Origin: Chloroflexota bacterium
GTDB taxonomy: Bacteria; Chloroflexota; Dehalococcoidia; UBA3495
DNA length: 6,675 nucleotides
Assembly (NCBI GenBank): GCA_022563275.1
Contig: JADFNR010000153.1
Location: 1-6,675 of the forward strand
Direction: 5' to 3'
Notes under the pieces: model-generated
Seen by the model: only the letters and a program-made list of their open reading frames with translations
Told to the model about the DNA's origin: nothing
Databases searched by the model: none
Shown here: positions 1-4,712 of the stretch, one piece after another
Layout: the number at the start of each line of letters is the position of its first letter
How positions within the stretch are numbered: the first letter of the stretch is position 1
Program-made: the position numbers and the translations under genes

Positions 1-242
1 CTCCCCGGGATCTTTCCGACAGAATAAAGACGCTCTTCGTAGTCAACGGTCAGGGGCAGGAAGTCTATGTCCTCCGCCCGGGGCTTGCTGGACATAACTG
101 CCGTCACGAGCACGATGGTCTCGCCGAAAGTGACAGTCACGCTGCCGTGGGCTTGGTTTGCCAGTTTTCCGGTCTCGATGGTAATGGTTTTGTCGCCGAT
201 CTGGCTTGTGACCGACGTGGGATTAGCTAATTGTGTAGCCAT
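1..242 (-). CDS. pnp: Polyribonucleotide nucleotidyltransferase (PNPase), N-terminal part, cut by window edge
   Basis: The reading frame from the ATG at 242 stays open to the left edge, giving 80 complete codons of the N-terminus. It reads as the first RNase PH-like domain of PNPase: [13 protein letters not shown] at residues 23-35, the strand [14 protein letters not shown] at 38-51, then [20 protein letters not shown] at 61-80. In this family the enzyme degrades RNA 3' to 5' by phosphorolysis in the cytoplasm, as a trimer and often with an RNase E/helicase partner. It follows rpsO on the same strand across a hairpin, the widespread rpsO-pnp arrangement. The start fits family length. An AGG lies 6 bases upstream and a better GAGG about 16 bases upstream, so the ribosome site is ordinary to weak. 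The catalytic second half lies outside the window. Confidence 0.95.
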   Translation of the reverse strand, partial: MATQLANPTSVTSQIGDKTITIETGKLANQAHGSVTVTFGETIVLVTAVMSSKPRAEDIDFLPLTVDYEERLYSVGKIPG

Positions 243-311
243 AATGTGCCTAGGGCAACCTCGCAATAAATAGCGTGCGCAATCGATAGATGGGGTGAGA
301 GCTAGACGAGA

Positions 312-336
312 AACAACACCCTAGAAGGGTGTTGTT
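312..336 (-). terminator. Hairpin between rpsO and pnp (intrinsic terminator or processing site)
   Basis: Perfect 10-bp inverted repeat, arms 312-321 and 327-336, extendable by one A-T pair. It starts 10 bases past the rpsO stop. Read on the minus strand the stem ends in GTTGTT followed by TCTCG, so the U-tract is short and termination is probably partial. In E. coli this interval holds both a rho-independent terminator and an RNase III site that controls pnp; the position here suggests a similar role, which is inference. Confidence 0.75.
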
Positions 337-346
337 CTGAGGGGAC

Positions 347-613
347 TTAACGCCGCAGGCCAAGCCTGGCGATAAGAGTCTGATAGCGGTTTACGTCTTC
401 CGCATTGAGGTACTTGAGGAGTCTCCGTCTCTGGGAAACCATACCAAGAAGCCCGCGCCTTGAGTGGACATCCTTCTTGTGTTCCCGCAGATGGCCCGTG
501 AGTTGCTGGATATTTTCCGTTAGCACGGCGACTTGGACTTCGGCTGAGCCGGTGTCTTTATCGTTTATCTGGTATTCCTTGATGATCCGCGCTTTAGTCT
601 CTCCGTCTAGCAT
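347..613 (-). CDS. rpsO: 30S ribosomal protein S15
   Basis: This 88-residue protein is one residue shorter than the usual 89. It carries the S15 signatures: [16 protein letters not shown] at 20-35, then [20 protein letters not shown] at 41-60 and RRRLLKYL at 62-69. The rRNA-contacting residues known for the family are present at the expected positions: Thr21, Gly22, His41, Asp48 and Ser51. S15 is a primary binder of the 16S rRNA central domain and nucleates platform assembly. It heads rpsO-pnp and has its own strong promoter about 50 bases upstream. The ATG at 613 aligns with the family start. There is no ordinary Shine-Dalgarno at 5-9 bases; the only purine-rich stretch is an AG repeat about 18 bases upstream, so initiation may depend on leader structure. 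Many bacterial S15 proteins repress their own mRNA; I could not identify a pseudoknot here. Confidence 0.97.
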   Translation of the reverse strand: MLDGETKARIIKEYQINDKDTGSAEVQVAVLTENIQQLTGHLREHKKDVHSRRGLLGMVSQRRRLLKYLNAEDVNRYQTLIARLGLRR

Positions 614-630
614 CAGATGTGTGTTTGCTT

Positions 631-648
631 CTCTCTCTCTCTCTCTCT
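631..648 (-). repeat. (CT)9 dinucleotide repeat in the rpsO leader (AG repeat in the mRNA)
   Basis: Nine uninterrupted CT units on the plus strand, flanked by further pyrimidines, so the rpsO mRNA leader carries a nearly pure AG/GA tract of about 24 bases. It lies between the predicted transcription start and the start codon, where a change in length would shift spacing or Shine-Dalgarno-like pairing. Confidence 0.9.
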
Positions 649-665
649 TCTTTTACGTCCACGGA

Positions 666-694
666 ATTATAGCATAAGGCCTTGGACCGGGCAA
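666..694 (-). promoter_or_regulatory. rpsO promoter, extended -10
   Basis: On the minus strand the -10 is a consensus TATAAT (666-671) preceded by TG and one base, an extended -10. The -35 is TTGCCC (689-694, 4 of 6 consensus) with an exact 17-base spacer. The predicted start near 659 gives a leader of about 45 bases before the rpsO ATG. This is the strongest promoter match in the window, as expected for a ribosomal protein gene. Confidence 0.8.
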
Positions 695-739
695 CGCGGG
701 GGAGGGGGTTAAGTGGGTTTACAGCGCCCCGAAACGCCT

Positions 740-1357
740 CTAGCCGAGGACCGAGAAACCGTCTGGCAGGCCGTGGCGTCCGGTGGCGGCCAAGACCAAG
801 TCGGGGGCATGACCACGGTACAGTGCCAGTTGGCCCAGTATCTGAAGCGTGGCTTCCATGCCGTTTTCCGGCGGCTCGGCTTTCACGCCCAGAGCTTTGG
901 CGAGGTCCATGGTGTGGATGATCAACTCAAATGTCCGGGTGGGCAGATAATCGATGAGCCGCATACCGCCCACGACGGTGGCCATGATGTGGTCGTCGCT
1001 CAGCCCGTCCAGCTTGTTCTTGACGTACATGGCGAAGCCGCGGACCATCATCTTGGGGTCGTCGATGATCTCCAGTCCCGCGGCCCGGCCGCGCTCGGCG
1101 ATCTGCTTGTGGTCGACGTTGCCTTCCAGCACCTTCAGGAAATAGTCGACAGGCCGCTTGATCTCAACCGAGTCGCCGGGTTTTTCGGAGTAACTCAGCA
1201 CGGTTGTGAAAGCGCGGTAAGTGTGGCCGATCAGGTCCCGTACCAGCCACTCGCCCAGGGCGGGGGCTTCAAAGCCGTCGATATCGATCGTATCGACCAC
1301 GCCGGCGAAGAACTCCCCAGCTTCCAGATAGGTTTCCCTGATATCTTGACCGCTCAT
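740..1357 (-). CDS. DinB / maleylpyruvate isomerase-like metal-binding protein
   Basis: This 205-residue protein has the four-helix DinB/MDMPI_N layout (TIGR03083-type). The predicted divalent-metal ligands are all there: His45 in WLVRDLIGHTYRAF, then Glu144 and His148 in RTFELIIHTMDLAKALG. The C-terminus carries the family's ATGR...LPDGFSVL ending. Studied relatives are thiol-dependent isomerases or transferases (mycothiol-dependent maleylpyruvate isomerase); the substrate and thiol here are unknown. I chose the ATG at 1357, not the frame's more upstream starts, which would overlap the preceding gene by over 100 bases. AAGAG stands 8 bases before this ATG, and family similarity starts right there. 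A GTG three codons earlier is an alternative. It begins 29 bases after the dehydrogenase stop on the same strand, so the two are probably co-transcribed. No terminator is visible after it before the rpsO promoter. Confidence 0.85.
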   Translation of the reverse strand: MSGQDIRETYLEAGEFFAGVVDTIDIDGFEAPALGEWLVRDLIGHTYRAFTTVLSYSEKPGDSVEIKRPVDYFLKVLEGNVDHKQIAERGRAAGLEIIDDPKMMVRGFAMYVKNKLDGLSDDHIMATVVGGMRLIDYLPTRTFELIIHTMDLAKALGVKAEPPENGMEATLQILGQLALYRGHAPDLVLAATGRHGLPDGFSVLG

Positions 1358-1386
1358 CTGTACCACTCTTACATCAACCGGCAGGG

Positions 1387-2439
1387 TTAAGGTTTGCCCA
1401 CTTCCCGTTCCACGTTTAGAGACTCCATCAGGTCGCTGAGCTGGGCCCAGGTCTCGTCCTCCACAAAGATGCCGTCTCTGCGGCGTGTCTGCTCGTTTTT
1501 CCACTCGATCTCGCCGGGGTAGAGCACTTCTTTGAAACCGGCCGCGGGCGGCGAGTCTTTGATGTATTCCACGAATTCGCCCATCTCCTTCTTGAACTCC
1601 TCCAATGGCCGGAAGTGCTCCAAGTTGAAGGCGGCGATGAACACGCCGTCGTTGTGCCGGGCCTCGGGGTCGATGCCGAAGCCCAGGCCGGTGAGCAGGC
1701 CGGAGAAGACCTCCACCATGAATGAGAGGGCGTAGCCCTTGTGGCCTTGGTCCCCGCCCACCGGCAGGATGGCCCCGCCGGAGTAATAATCGTTGGGGTC
1801 GGTGGTGGTGTTGCCGTCTTTGTCCACGATCCAGCCCAGGGGTATGTCCTGCTTGCGGCTGCGGGCCAAGGCAATCTTGCCCAGGGCCACAGTGCTGGAG
1901 GCCATGTCCATCAAGACCGGGCCGTCCAGGTTGCTGGGCATGCAGATGCAGATGGGGTTGGTGCCAAGCTTGCGGGCCCGTCCGCCGAAGGGCGCCACGT
2001 GCTTGGGAGCCGCGCCGGAATCGGCGGTGATCATGCCGATCATGCCATCCGCGGCCATCATGGTGGAATAGTCGCCCAGCCGGCCGATGTGGCTCTGGTG
2101 GTGGACGGTGATGGCAGCGACGCCGTTGGTCTTGGCCTTCTCGATGGCCATCCGGGTGGCCTTTTCGGTGACCACGAAGCCGAAACCCCAGTTGCCGTTG
2201 ATGACGGCGGTGCAGGGGGCTTCCTTGACCACTTCGAATTCCGCGCCGGGGACGATATGCCCCGCGTCGATACGCTCGGCGTAGGTGGGGATCTGAATCA
2301 CGCCGTGGGAGTCGTGGCCGGTCAGATTGGCCTTGACCAGGTGCCTGGCCACGGTCTCCGCTTCGTCGTCGGGAGTGCCCTTGGCGCGGTAGATGTGGTA
2401 GGCGACTTTATGCAGGTATTCGGGCGTGAAAATGGGCAT
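1387..2439 (-). CDS. Malate/L-lactate dehydrogenase family (Ldh_2) NAD(P)-dependent oxidoreductase
   Basis: 350 residues, the normal length for the Ldh_2 (YlbC/YbiC/AllD-type) family, a dehydrogenase fold unrelated to classical Rossmann malate and lactate dehydrogenases. Landmarks in order: the SHGV motif at 44-47 with probable catalytic His45; His117 in HIGRLGDY; PFGGRARKLGTNP at 150-162; MDMASS at 177-182 with conserved Asp178; the glycine-rich GGDQGHKGYALSFMVE at 228-243, typical of the cofactor and dimer region. Members oxidise 2-hydroxy acids such as malate, lactate, ureidoglycolate or sulfolactate with NAD(P)+; sequence alone does not settle the substrate. The start has GAGG 7 bases upstream and a promoter just above. 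It leads a probable two-gene unit with the MDMPI-like protein, and together they suggest catabolism of a small organic acid, which is inference. Confidence 0.92.
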   Translation of the reverse strand: MPIFTPEYLHKVAYHIYRAKGTPDDEAETVARHLVKANLTGHDSHGVIQIPTYAERIDAGHIVPGAEFEVVKEAPCTAVINGNWGFGFVVTEKATRMAIEKAKTNGVAAITVHHQSHIGRLGDYSTMMAADGMIGMITADSGAAPKHVAPFGGRARKLGTNPICICMPSNLDGPVLMDMASSTVALGKIALARSRKQDIPLGWIVDKDGNTTTDPNDYYSGGAILPVGGDQGHKGYALSFMVEVFSGLLTGLGFGIDPEARHNDGVFIAAFNLEHFRPLEEFKKEMGEFVEYIKDSPPAAGFKEVLYPGEIEWKNEQTRRRDGIFVEDETWAQLSDLMESLNVEREVGKP

Positions 2440-2461
2440 GTTTTAACCTCGGAGGGAAGGT

Positions 2462-2478
2462 GCCACTAGTCTAGTGGC
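2462..2478. promoter_or_regulatory. Perfect 17-bp palindrome, candidate operator of the dehydrogenase
   Basis: GCCACTAGTCTAGTGGC: two perfect 8-base arms around a central T. It covers the predicted -10 hexamer of the minus-strand promoter completely and ends 22 bases before the dehydrogenase ATG. The single-base centre argues against a stable RNA hairpin and for a protein-binding DNA site. A dimeric repressor bound here would block RNA polymerase. The regulator is not in the window. Confidence 0.6.
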
Positions 2479-2496
2479 GGGCTTGGGCTTTGTCCA
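2468..2496 (-). promoter_or_regulatory. Predicted promoter of the dehydrogenase unit
   Basis: On the minus strand: -35 TGGACA (2491-2496, 5 of 6 consensus), a 17-base spacer, and -10 TAGACT (2468-2473, 4 of 6). The predicted start near 2461 leaves a leader of about 20 bases with GAGG before the ATG. The -10 lies inside the 17-bp palindrome. Confidence 0.6.
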
Positions 2497-2502
2497 TGAT
2501 GC

Positions 2503-2517
2503 GGCGGTCGAACCGCC
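2503..2517. promoter_or_regulatory. Second inverted repeat between the divergent promoters
   Basis: GGCGGT-CGA-ACCGCC, perfect 6-base arms around three bases. It lies just upstream of the minus-strand -35 box and in the -35 region of the plus-strand promoter at 2529-2537, a position suited to a regulator acting on both genes. It could also simply be a short GC-rich hairpin. Confidence 0.35.
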
Positions 2518-2528
2518 TGGCTAGATTT

Positions 2529-2537
2529 TGGTATACT
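2529..2537 (+). promoter_or_regulatory. Extended -10 promoter for the small downstream gene
   Basis: TGGTATACT: extended -10 TG motif plus TATACT (5 of 6 consensus). No good -35 lies 17 bases upstream, as is common for extended -10 promoters. A start near 2544 would give a leader of about 140 bases to the ATG at 2687, containing the hairpin at 2594-2647. Confidence 0.45.
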
Positions 2538-2593
2538 CGCGAAAATAGCCGACGCCTGCGCCCGATGGGACCGTATGGCCGAGGGTTGGTGCG

Positions 2594-2647
2594 GGTGAAA
2601 ATGGATAGCCCGTGGTCAAGTTGGGCTCAGGTTGACCTATTTTCACC
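2594..2647 (+). promoter_or_regulatory. Structured leader element upstream of the small gene
   Basis: GGTGAAAAT (2594-2602) and ATTTTCACC (2639-2647) are perfect 9-base complements; a G-U and a G-C pair extend the stem to 11. Inside it are two mutually exclusive stems: AGCCC/GGGCT (2607-2611 with 2623-2627) and GGTCAA/TTGACC (2614-2619 with 2632-2637). The element ends about 24 bases before the Shine-Dalgarno of the gene at 2687. It could be a regulatory mRNA leader or, as DNA, a pair of protein sites. It matches no riboswitch class I know. Confidence 0.4.
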
Positions 2648-2686
2648 GGAAACTATCTGTAATCTATTCAAGAAGGAGTTGCGACC

Positions 2687-3028
2687 ATGGCCACAACCAA
2701 CTTTGCCGTGCCGATCCTGGAAGGGAAAACGGAAGCCTGGAAGGCGGCGTGTGCGGAAATGACGGGCCCTAGACGAGAGGAGTACATCACATCCCGCCGT
2801 GCGCTCGGTATCACCAAGGAGATCGCCTGCCTCCAAGAGACGCCCCACGGAGACTACGTGGTGGTCCATATCGAGGCCAACGACGTTTCCGGCATCATGC
2901 AGGGGATGATGCAGGCAACCGACGCGTTCGCCGTCTGGTTTAAAGAAGCAGTGTTCAAAGATATCCACGGTATGGACGGCTCCGGTCCGGTACCGCCGGC
3001 GCCCCCCATCTTCATAGACATTCTTTAG
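2687..3028 (+). CDS. Small conserved protein, probable ferredoxin-like/dimeric alpha-beta barrel (DUF6176-like)
   Basis: This 113-residue soluble protein has no signal peptide or membrane segment. The pattern is strand (TNFAVPIL, 4-11), helix (GKTEAWKAACAEM, 13-25), charged GPRREEYITSRRALG (27-41), strand (TKEIACLQETP), strand (DYVVVHIEAND), a helix around 67-90 containing MQGMMQATDAFAVWFKEAV, and a proline-rich tail. This beta-alpha-beta layout resembles small dimeric barrels such as ABM-like and DUF6176 proteins, and I recall uncharacterised homologues with the same KTEAWKAACAEMTGPRR core. No catalytic residues can be named. The start is well supported: AAGGAG 8 bases before the ATG. It stands alone, with an upstream promoter, a structured leader and its own terminator. 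Confidence 0.85.
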   Translation: MATTNFAVPILEGKTEAWKAACAEMTGPRREEYITSRRALGITKEIACLQETPHGDYVVVHIEANDVSGIMQGMMQATDAFAVWFKEAVFKDIHGMDGSGPVPPAPPIFIDIL

Positions 3029-3041
3029 AGACCACCCACCA

Positions 3042-3087
3042 CGAAAGGCCCCGATCGATGAACAAGACTGGGGCCTTTCGTTTCCTT
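3042..3087 (+). terminator. Intrinsic terminator
   Basis: Perfect 11-base complements CGAAAGGCCCC (3042-3052) and GGGGCCTTTCG (3070-3080) around a 17-base loop, followed by TTTCCTT. It starts 14 bases after the stop of the small gene and insulates it from the tRNA promoter. Confidence 0.85.
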
Positions 3088-3115
3088 GTTGGCCCCCGGC
3101 CAACCATGCTATTCT
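3086..3115 (+). promoter_or_regulatory. Predicted promoter of tRNA-Arg
   Basis: Extended -10 TGCTATTCT (3107-3115), TATTCT being 4 of 6 consensus, with a weak TTGTTG -35 at 3086-3091 and an 18-base spacer. The predicted start is about 7 bases before the tRNA, a typical short leader. The inverted repeat TTGGCC-CCC-GGCCAA (3089-3103) lies in the spacer; its meaning is unclear. Confidence 0.5.
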
Positions 3116-3127
3116 TAGGCATGTAAT

Positions 3128-3202
3128 GCCCCTGTAGCTCAGTGGATAGAGTACCGGCCTCCGGAGCCGGGGACGAGAGTTCGACCCTCTCCGGGGGTAC
3201 CA
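3128..3202 (+). tRNA. tRNA-Arg, anticodon CCG, with encoded CCA
   Basis: A complete 75-base cloverleaf. Acceptor GCCCCTG pairs with CGGGGGT (first pair G-U); D stem GCTC/GAGT; anticodon stem CCGGC/GCCGG with loop CTCCGGA, giving anticodon CCG for the arginine codon CGG; a four-base variable loop; T stem GAGAG/CTCTC with loop TTCGACC. The discriminator is A and the 3' CCA is encoded (3200-3202). No terminator hairpin is evident directly after it. The protein-like frames crossing it on either strand are spurious. Confidence 0.96.
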
Positions 3203-3457
3203 TCTTCCCCTCACCTCCCGTCTTATCGCACGTCGATACAGCCGAGTATCCTCAACCCGGCCGTGAAGTCCTCCCCTCCGCATCCCGCCCTTCCCCATGG
3301 GTTAAATCTCCGTTCATCTTTGACCCTTAAACCCCACCGAAACCCAATGGGTGATATGCAGGCCCATCCGTCCGTATCTGAGTTAATCAAATAAGATACG
3401 TATATCACTAAAATATGAAGGATTCATGCATATCAATGCTGATATTCGCCATTATTA

Positions 3458-3473
3458 TGTGAAATATAGCACA
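3458..3473. promoter_or_regulatory. CRP/FNR-superfamily-like inverted repeat
   Basis: TGTGAAATATAGCACA: perfect 4-base arms TGTG/CACA with 8 bases between, one base short of the TGTGA-N6-TCACA pattern recognised by CRP-type regulators. It lies just upstream of the TTGACA box before the stress protein gene. Short motifs like this occur by chance in AT-rich DNA. Confidence 0.3.
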
Positions 3474-3476
3474 ATA

Positions 3477-3505
3477 TTGACATATTATGCCGCAGGGAGT
3501 AGCGT
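3477..3505 (+). promoter_or_regulatory. Possible promoter of the universal stress protein gene
   Basis: A perfect -35 TTGACA (3477-3482), a 17-base spacer and a weak -10 TAGCGT (3500-3505, 3 of 6). The poor -10 would fit an activator-dependent promoter. TATTAT at 3483-3488 is an alternative -10 without a good -35. Confidence 0.35.
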
Positions 3506-3547
3506 CGCCCACTGACACCATTGATCGGGGATAGATGGAGGTCCGCT

Positions 3548-4006
3548 ATGTACCAAAAGGTTCTTGTACCCTTGGACGACTCGGATGCTTCCCGGAGTGT
3601 GGTCAAGGCACTGTCTGGTCTGGTCGCCGACGGCGGGGAGGCGATCTTGCTCCACGTAATTCCACCTGGGAAGACCAGAGGCACGGGGAATTTCACCGTT
3701 CTGGGCTCCCAGGTAGAGGAAGATCATCGTAACAAGGCCCTGGTCCACCTGAACCGGCTCTCGAACGAATTGAACGAGGCATCCATCAAGGCAACTGCCA
3801 CCGTGGTGGTCTCAAATTCAGTGGTGGGGTGCATCGTGAACTTCGCTGAGAAAGAGGGCGTTGACCTCATTGCCATGTACACGCACGGGCGCAAGGGCAT
3901 CGCCAAGTTGCTCAAGGGCAGCGTGACTCAGGACGTGAGGGCTCACACCACCATCGATGTCCAGGGTTTCTCAGACCCCGAGTTGGCGCAGATCGGCGCC
4001 CCGTAA
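3548..4006 (+). CDS. Universal stress protein, UspA family, with degenerate nucleotide-binding motif
   Basis: This 152-residue single-domain protein fits the usual 140-160. YQKVLVPLDDSDAS at 2-15 is the first strand with conserved Asp10, LLHVIPP at 34-40 the second, and EKEGVDLIAMYTHGRKGIAKLLKGSV at 101-126 the signature region (DLIAM, THGRKG, GSV). ATP-binding members carry G-x2-G-x9-G-(S/T); here it reads Tyr111, Gly114, Gly124, Ser125, so the first glycine is replaced by tyrosine. The final strand, normally like PVLVV, reads TTIDVQG. Nucleotide binding is therefore uncertain. Such cytoplasmic proteins accumulate in starvation and other stress and often act as dimers. I chose the ATG at 3548 because GGAGG stands 6 bases upstream and the conserved strand starts at once; an in-frame ATG 27 bases earlier adds a non-conserved tail. 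It is alone between its control region and a terminator. Confidence 0.92.
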   Translation: MYQKVLVPLDDSDASRSVVKALSGLVADGGEAILLHVIPPGKTRGTGNFTVLGSQVEEDHRNKALVHLNRLSNELNEASIKATATVVVSNSVVGCIVNFAEKEGVDLIAMYTHGRKGIAKLLKGSVTQDVRAHTTIDVQGFSDPELAQIGAP

Positions 4007-4036
4007 AGCCCCGCCTGCCGGTGAAGATTCGTAAAC

Positions 4037-4066
4037 AAGCCCTCGGCCAATCATGGCCGGGGGCTT
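4037..4066 (+). terminator. Intrinsic terminator after the stress protein gene
   Basis: A 12-pair stem, AAGCCCTCGGCC (4037-4048) with GGCCGGGGGCTT (4055-4066), one G-U wobble, loop AATCAT. The following ATTGGTG is a poor U-tract, so termination may be incomplete. Read on the minus strand the stem is followed by GTTT. Confidence 0.7.
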
Positions 4067-4143
4067 ATTGGTGCGTCGATTGTTGCCAGGGAAACCACGA
4101 ACCTGGGCGGCAGTGACGCCTTCCAGCCTTCGACTCCCTATGT

Positions 4144-4172
4144 TTGAACGTACCCGGAAGGTTGGGTACGAT
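4144..4172 (+). promoter_or_regulatory. Promoter with embedded inverted repeat before the membrane protein gene
   Basis: TTGAAC (4144-4149, 4 of 6), a 17-base spacer and TACGAT (4167-4172, 4 of 6). The perfect 7-base inverted repeat CGTACCC (4149-4155) / GGGTACG (4164-4170), 8 bases apart, fills the spacer and overlaps the -10, where a repressor or a spacer-twisting activator could bind. The predicted start near 4179 gives a leader of about 27 bases. Confidence 0.45.
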
Positions 4173-4205
4173 TGATTTGAGCATCGGATATCGGGAGGAA
4201 AGGGT

Positions 4206-4529
4206 ATGGCACAAGAAAACAGGATAAATTTCGCCTCGGCACAGCAATTAAACGACACAGTACTGACCATTGGTGGGACAGTATTGGGGTTCTCGATCGC
4301 ATTCCTCAGCAGGGCGGATTCATTGGAATTCACTTTATTGCTGAAAGAAGCTTGGACCTTGCTAGCGGTAAGCATCCTCCTGAACGTCTTCTCAAGGGTG
4401 GTATCACCGGAACCCGGCGATTCAGACAGGTTCGCCATATTATGCTGGCGTTTCTTGGCGCCACTGTCCGCCGGCGCTTTCCTCTCGGGACTCGGCTTGT
4501 TAACGGCCTTCGGGGTTATGAACGTTTAA
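4206..4529 (+). CDS. Small three-helix integral membrane protein, function unknown
   Basis: 107 residues. A polar start (MAQENRINFASAQQLND) is followed by three hydrophobic segments at about 18-34 (TVLTIGGTVLGFSIAFL), 49-66 (AWTLLAVSILLNVFSRVV) and 83-104 (FLAPLSAGAFLSGLGLLTAF). The loop at 67-80 is charged and contains SPEPGDSDR. There is no cleavable signal peptide; it should sit in the cytoplasmic membrane. The opening Q(Q/K)LNDTVLTIGGTVLGFSIAFL style recurs in many uncharacterised bacterial membrane proteins, so this is a real gene, but no function can be given. The start is supported by GGAGG 7 bases upstream. It appears monocistronic, with its own promoter. Confidence 0.8.
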   Translation: MAQENRINFASAQQLNDTVLTIGGTVLGFSIAFLSRADSLEFTLLLKEAWTLLAVSILLNVFSRVVSPEPGDSDRFAILCWRFLAPLSAGAFLSGLGLLTAFGVMNV

Positions 4530-4570
4530 AGAGCGAACTATCGAGTGCGTCTCAGCACGTCGTGCGCACC

Positions 4571-4609
4571 TGACCTCCAGACCAGCCGTGGCCAGGTCAA
4601 CGGCTCTGG
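4571..4609 (+). repeat. Interleaved inverted repeats after the membrane protein gene
   Basis: AGCCGT (4584-4589) pairs with ACGGCT (4600-4605), helped by CCAG/CTGG (4577-4580, 4606-4609) across a small bulge. TGACCT (4571-4576) can pair with AGGTCA (4594-4599), which lies in the loop of the first stem, so the two could form a pseudoknot or compete. There is no U-tract, so it is not a standard terminator. Confidence 0.35.
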
Positions 4610-4637
4610 ACGGCAAAGGTTCGATGAGATTAAGATT

Positions 4638-4666
4638 TTTCATGGTTTCCTATAATGGTTTCATGG
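4638..4666 (+). promoter_or_regulatory. Promoter region of the VOC gene with direct repeats flanking the -10
   Basis: A consensus -10 TATAAT lies at 4651-4656. The best -35, TTAAGA at 4630-4635, is only 15 bases away, so the match is incomplete. The octamer TTTCATGG occurs at 4638-4645 and again at 4659-4666, 21 bases apart (two helical turns), on either side of the -10. The predicted start near 4663 leaves about 50 bases to the ATG. Confidence 0.5.
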
Positions 4667-4712
4667 AAGGTGTGGAAAATCACCGAGGCCCACCGGTCAG
4701 GAGGCGCATTTA

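Larger units (their letters stand above)
3203..3547. other. Intergenic region between tRNA-Arg and the stress protein gene, AT-rich in its second half
   Basis: I see no credible gene here; short open frames on both strands lack ribosome sites and family resemblance. The base composition changes: 3203-3330 is GC-rich like the rest, while about 3385-3490 is strongly AT-rich, as in promoter DNA. It contains ATATCA-ATGC-TGATAT (3430-3445), TGTG-N8-CACA (3458-3473), the 8-base palindrome CAATATTG (3472-3479) and a consensus TTGACA (3477-3482). All precede the universal stress protein gene, so the region is best read as its control region. Confidence 0.5.

Noticed and set aside
713..1390. 225-codon open frame on the plus strand
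   Set aside because: Antisense shadow of the MDMPI-like gene; rich in Val, Asp, Gly and His as expected from reverse reading of GC-biased codons, with no recognisable fold.
1358..1504. N-terminal extension of the MDMPI-like protein to an ATG at 1504
   Set aside because: It would overlap the dehydrogenase by over 100 bases, the added residues are not family-like, and a good ribosome site precedes the ATG at 1357.
1741..2469. 242-codon open frame on the plus strand
   Set aside because: Antisense to the well-supported Ldh_2 dehydrogenase; its glycine/histidine/aspartate-rich content is a codon-bias artefact.
2462..2478. The palindrome as a transcription terminator
   Set aside because: Its centre is a single base, no U-tract follows on either strand, and it overlaps promoter elements.
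2627..3298. 223-codon minus-strand frame running through the small gene, a terminator and the tRNA
   Set aside because: It crosses a complete tRNA and a strong terminator and is antisense to a gene with a clear ribosome site.
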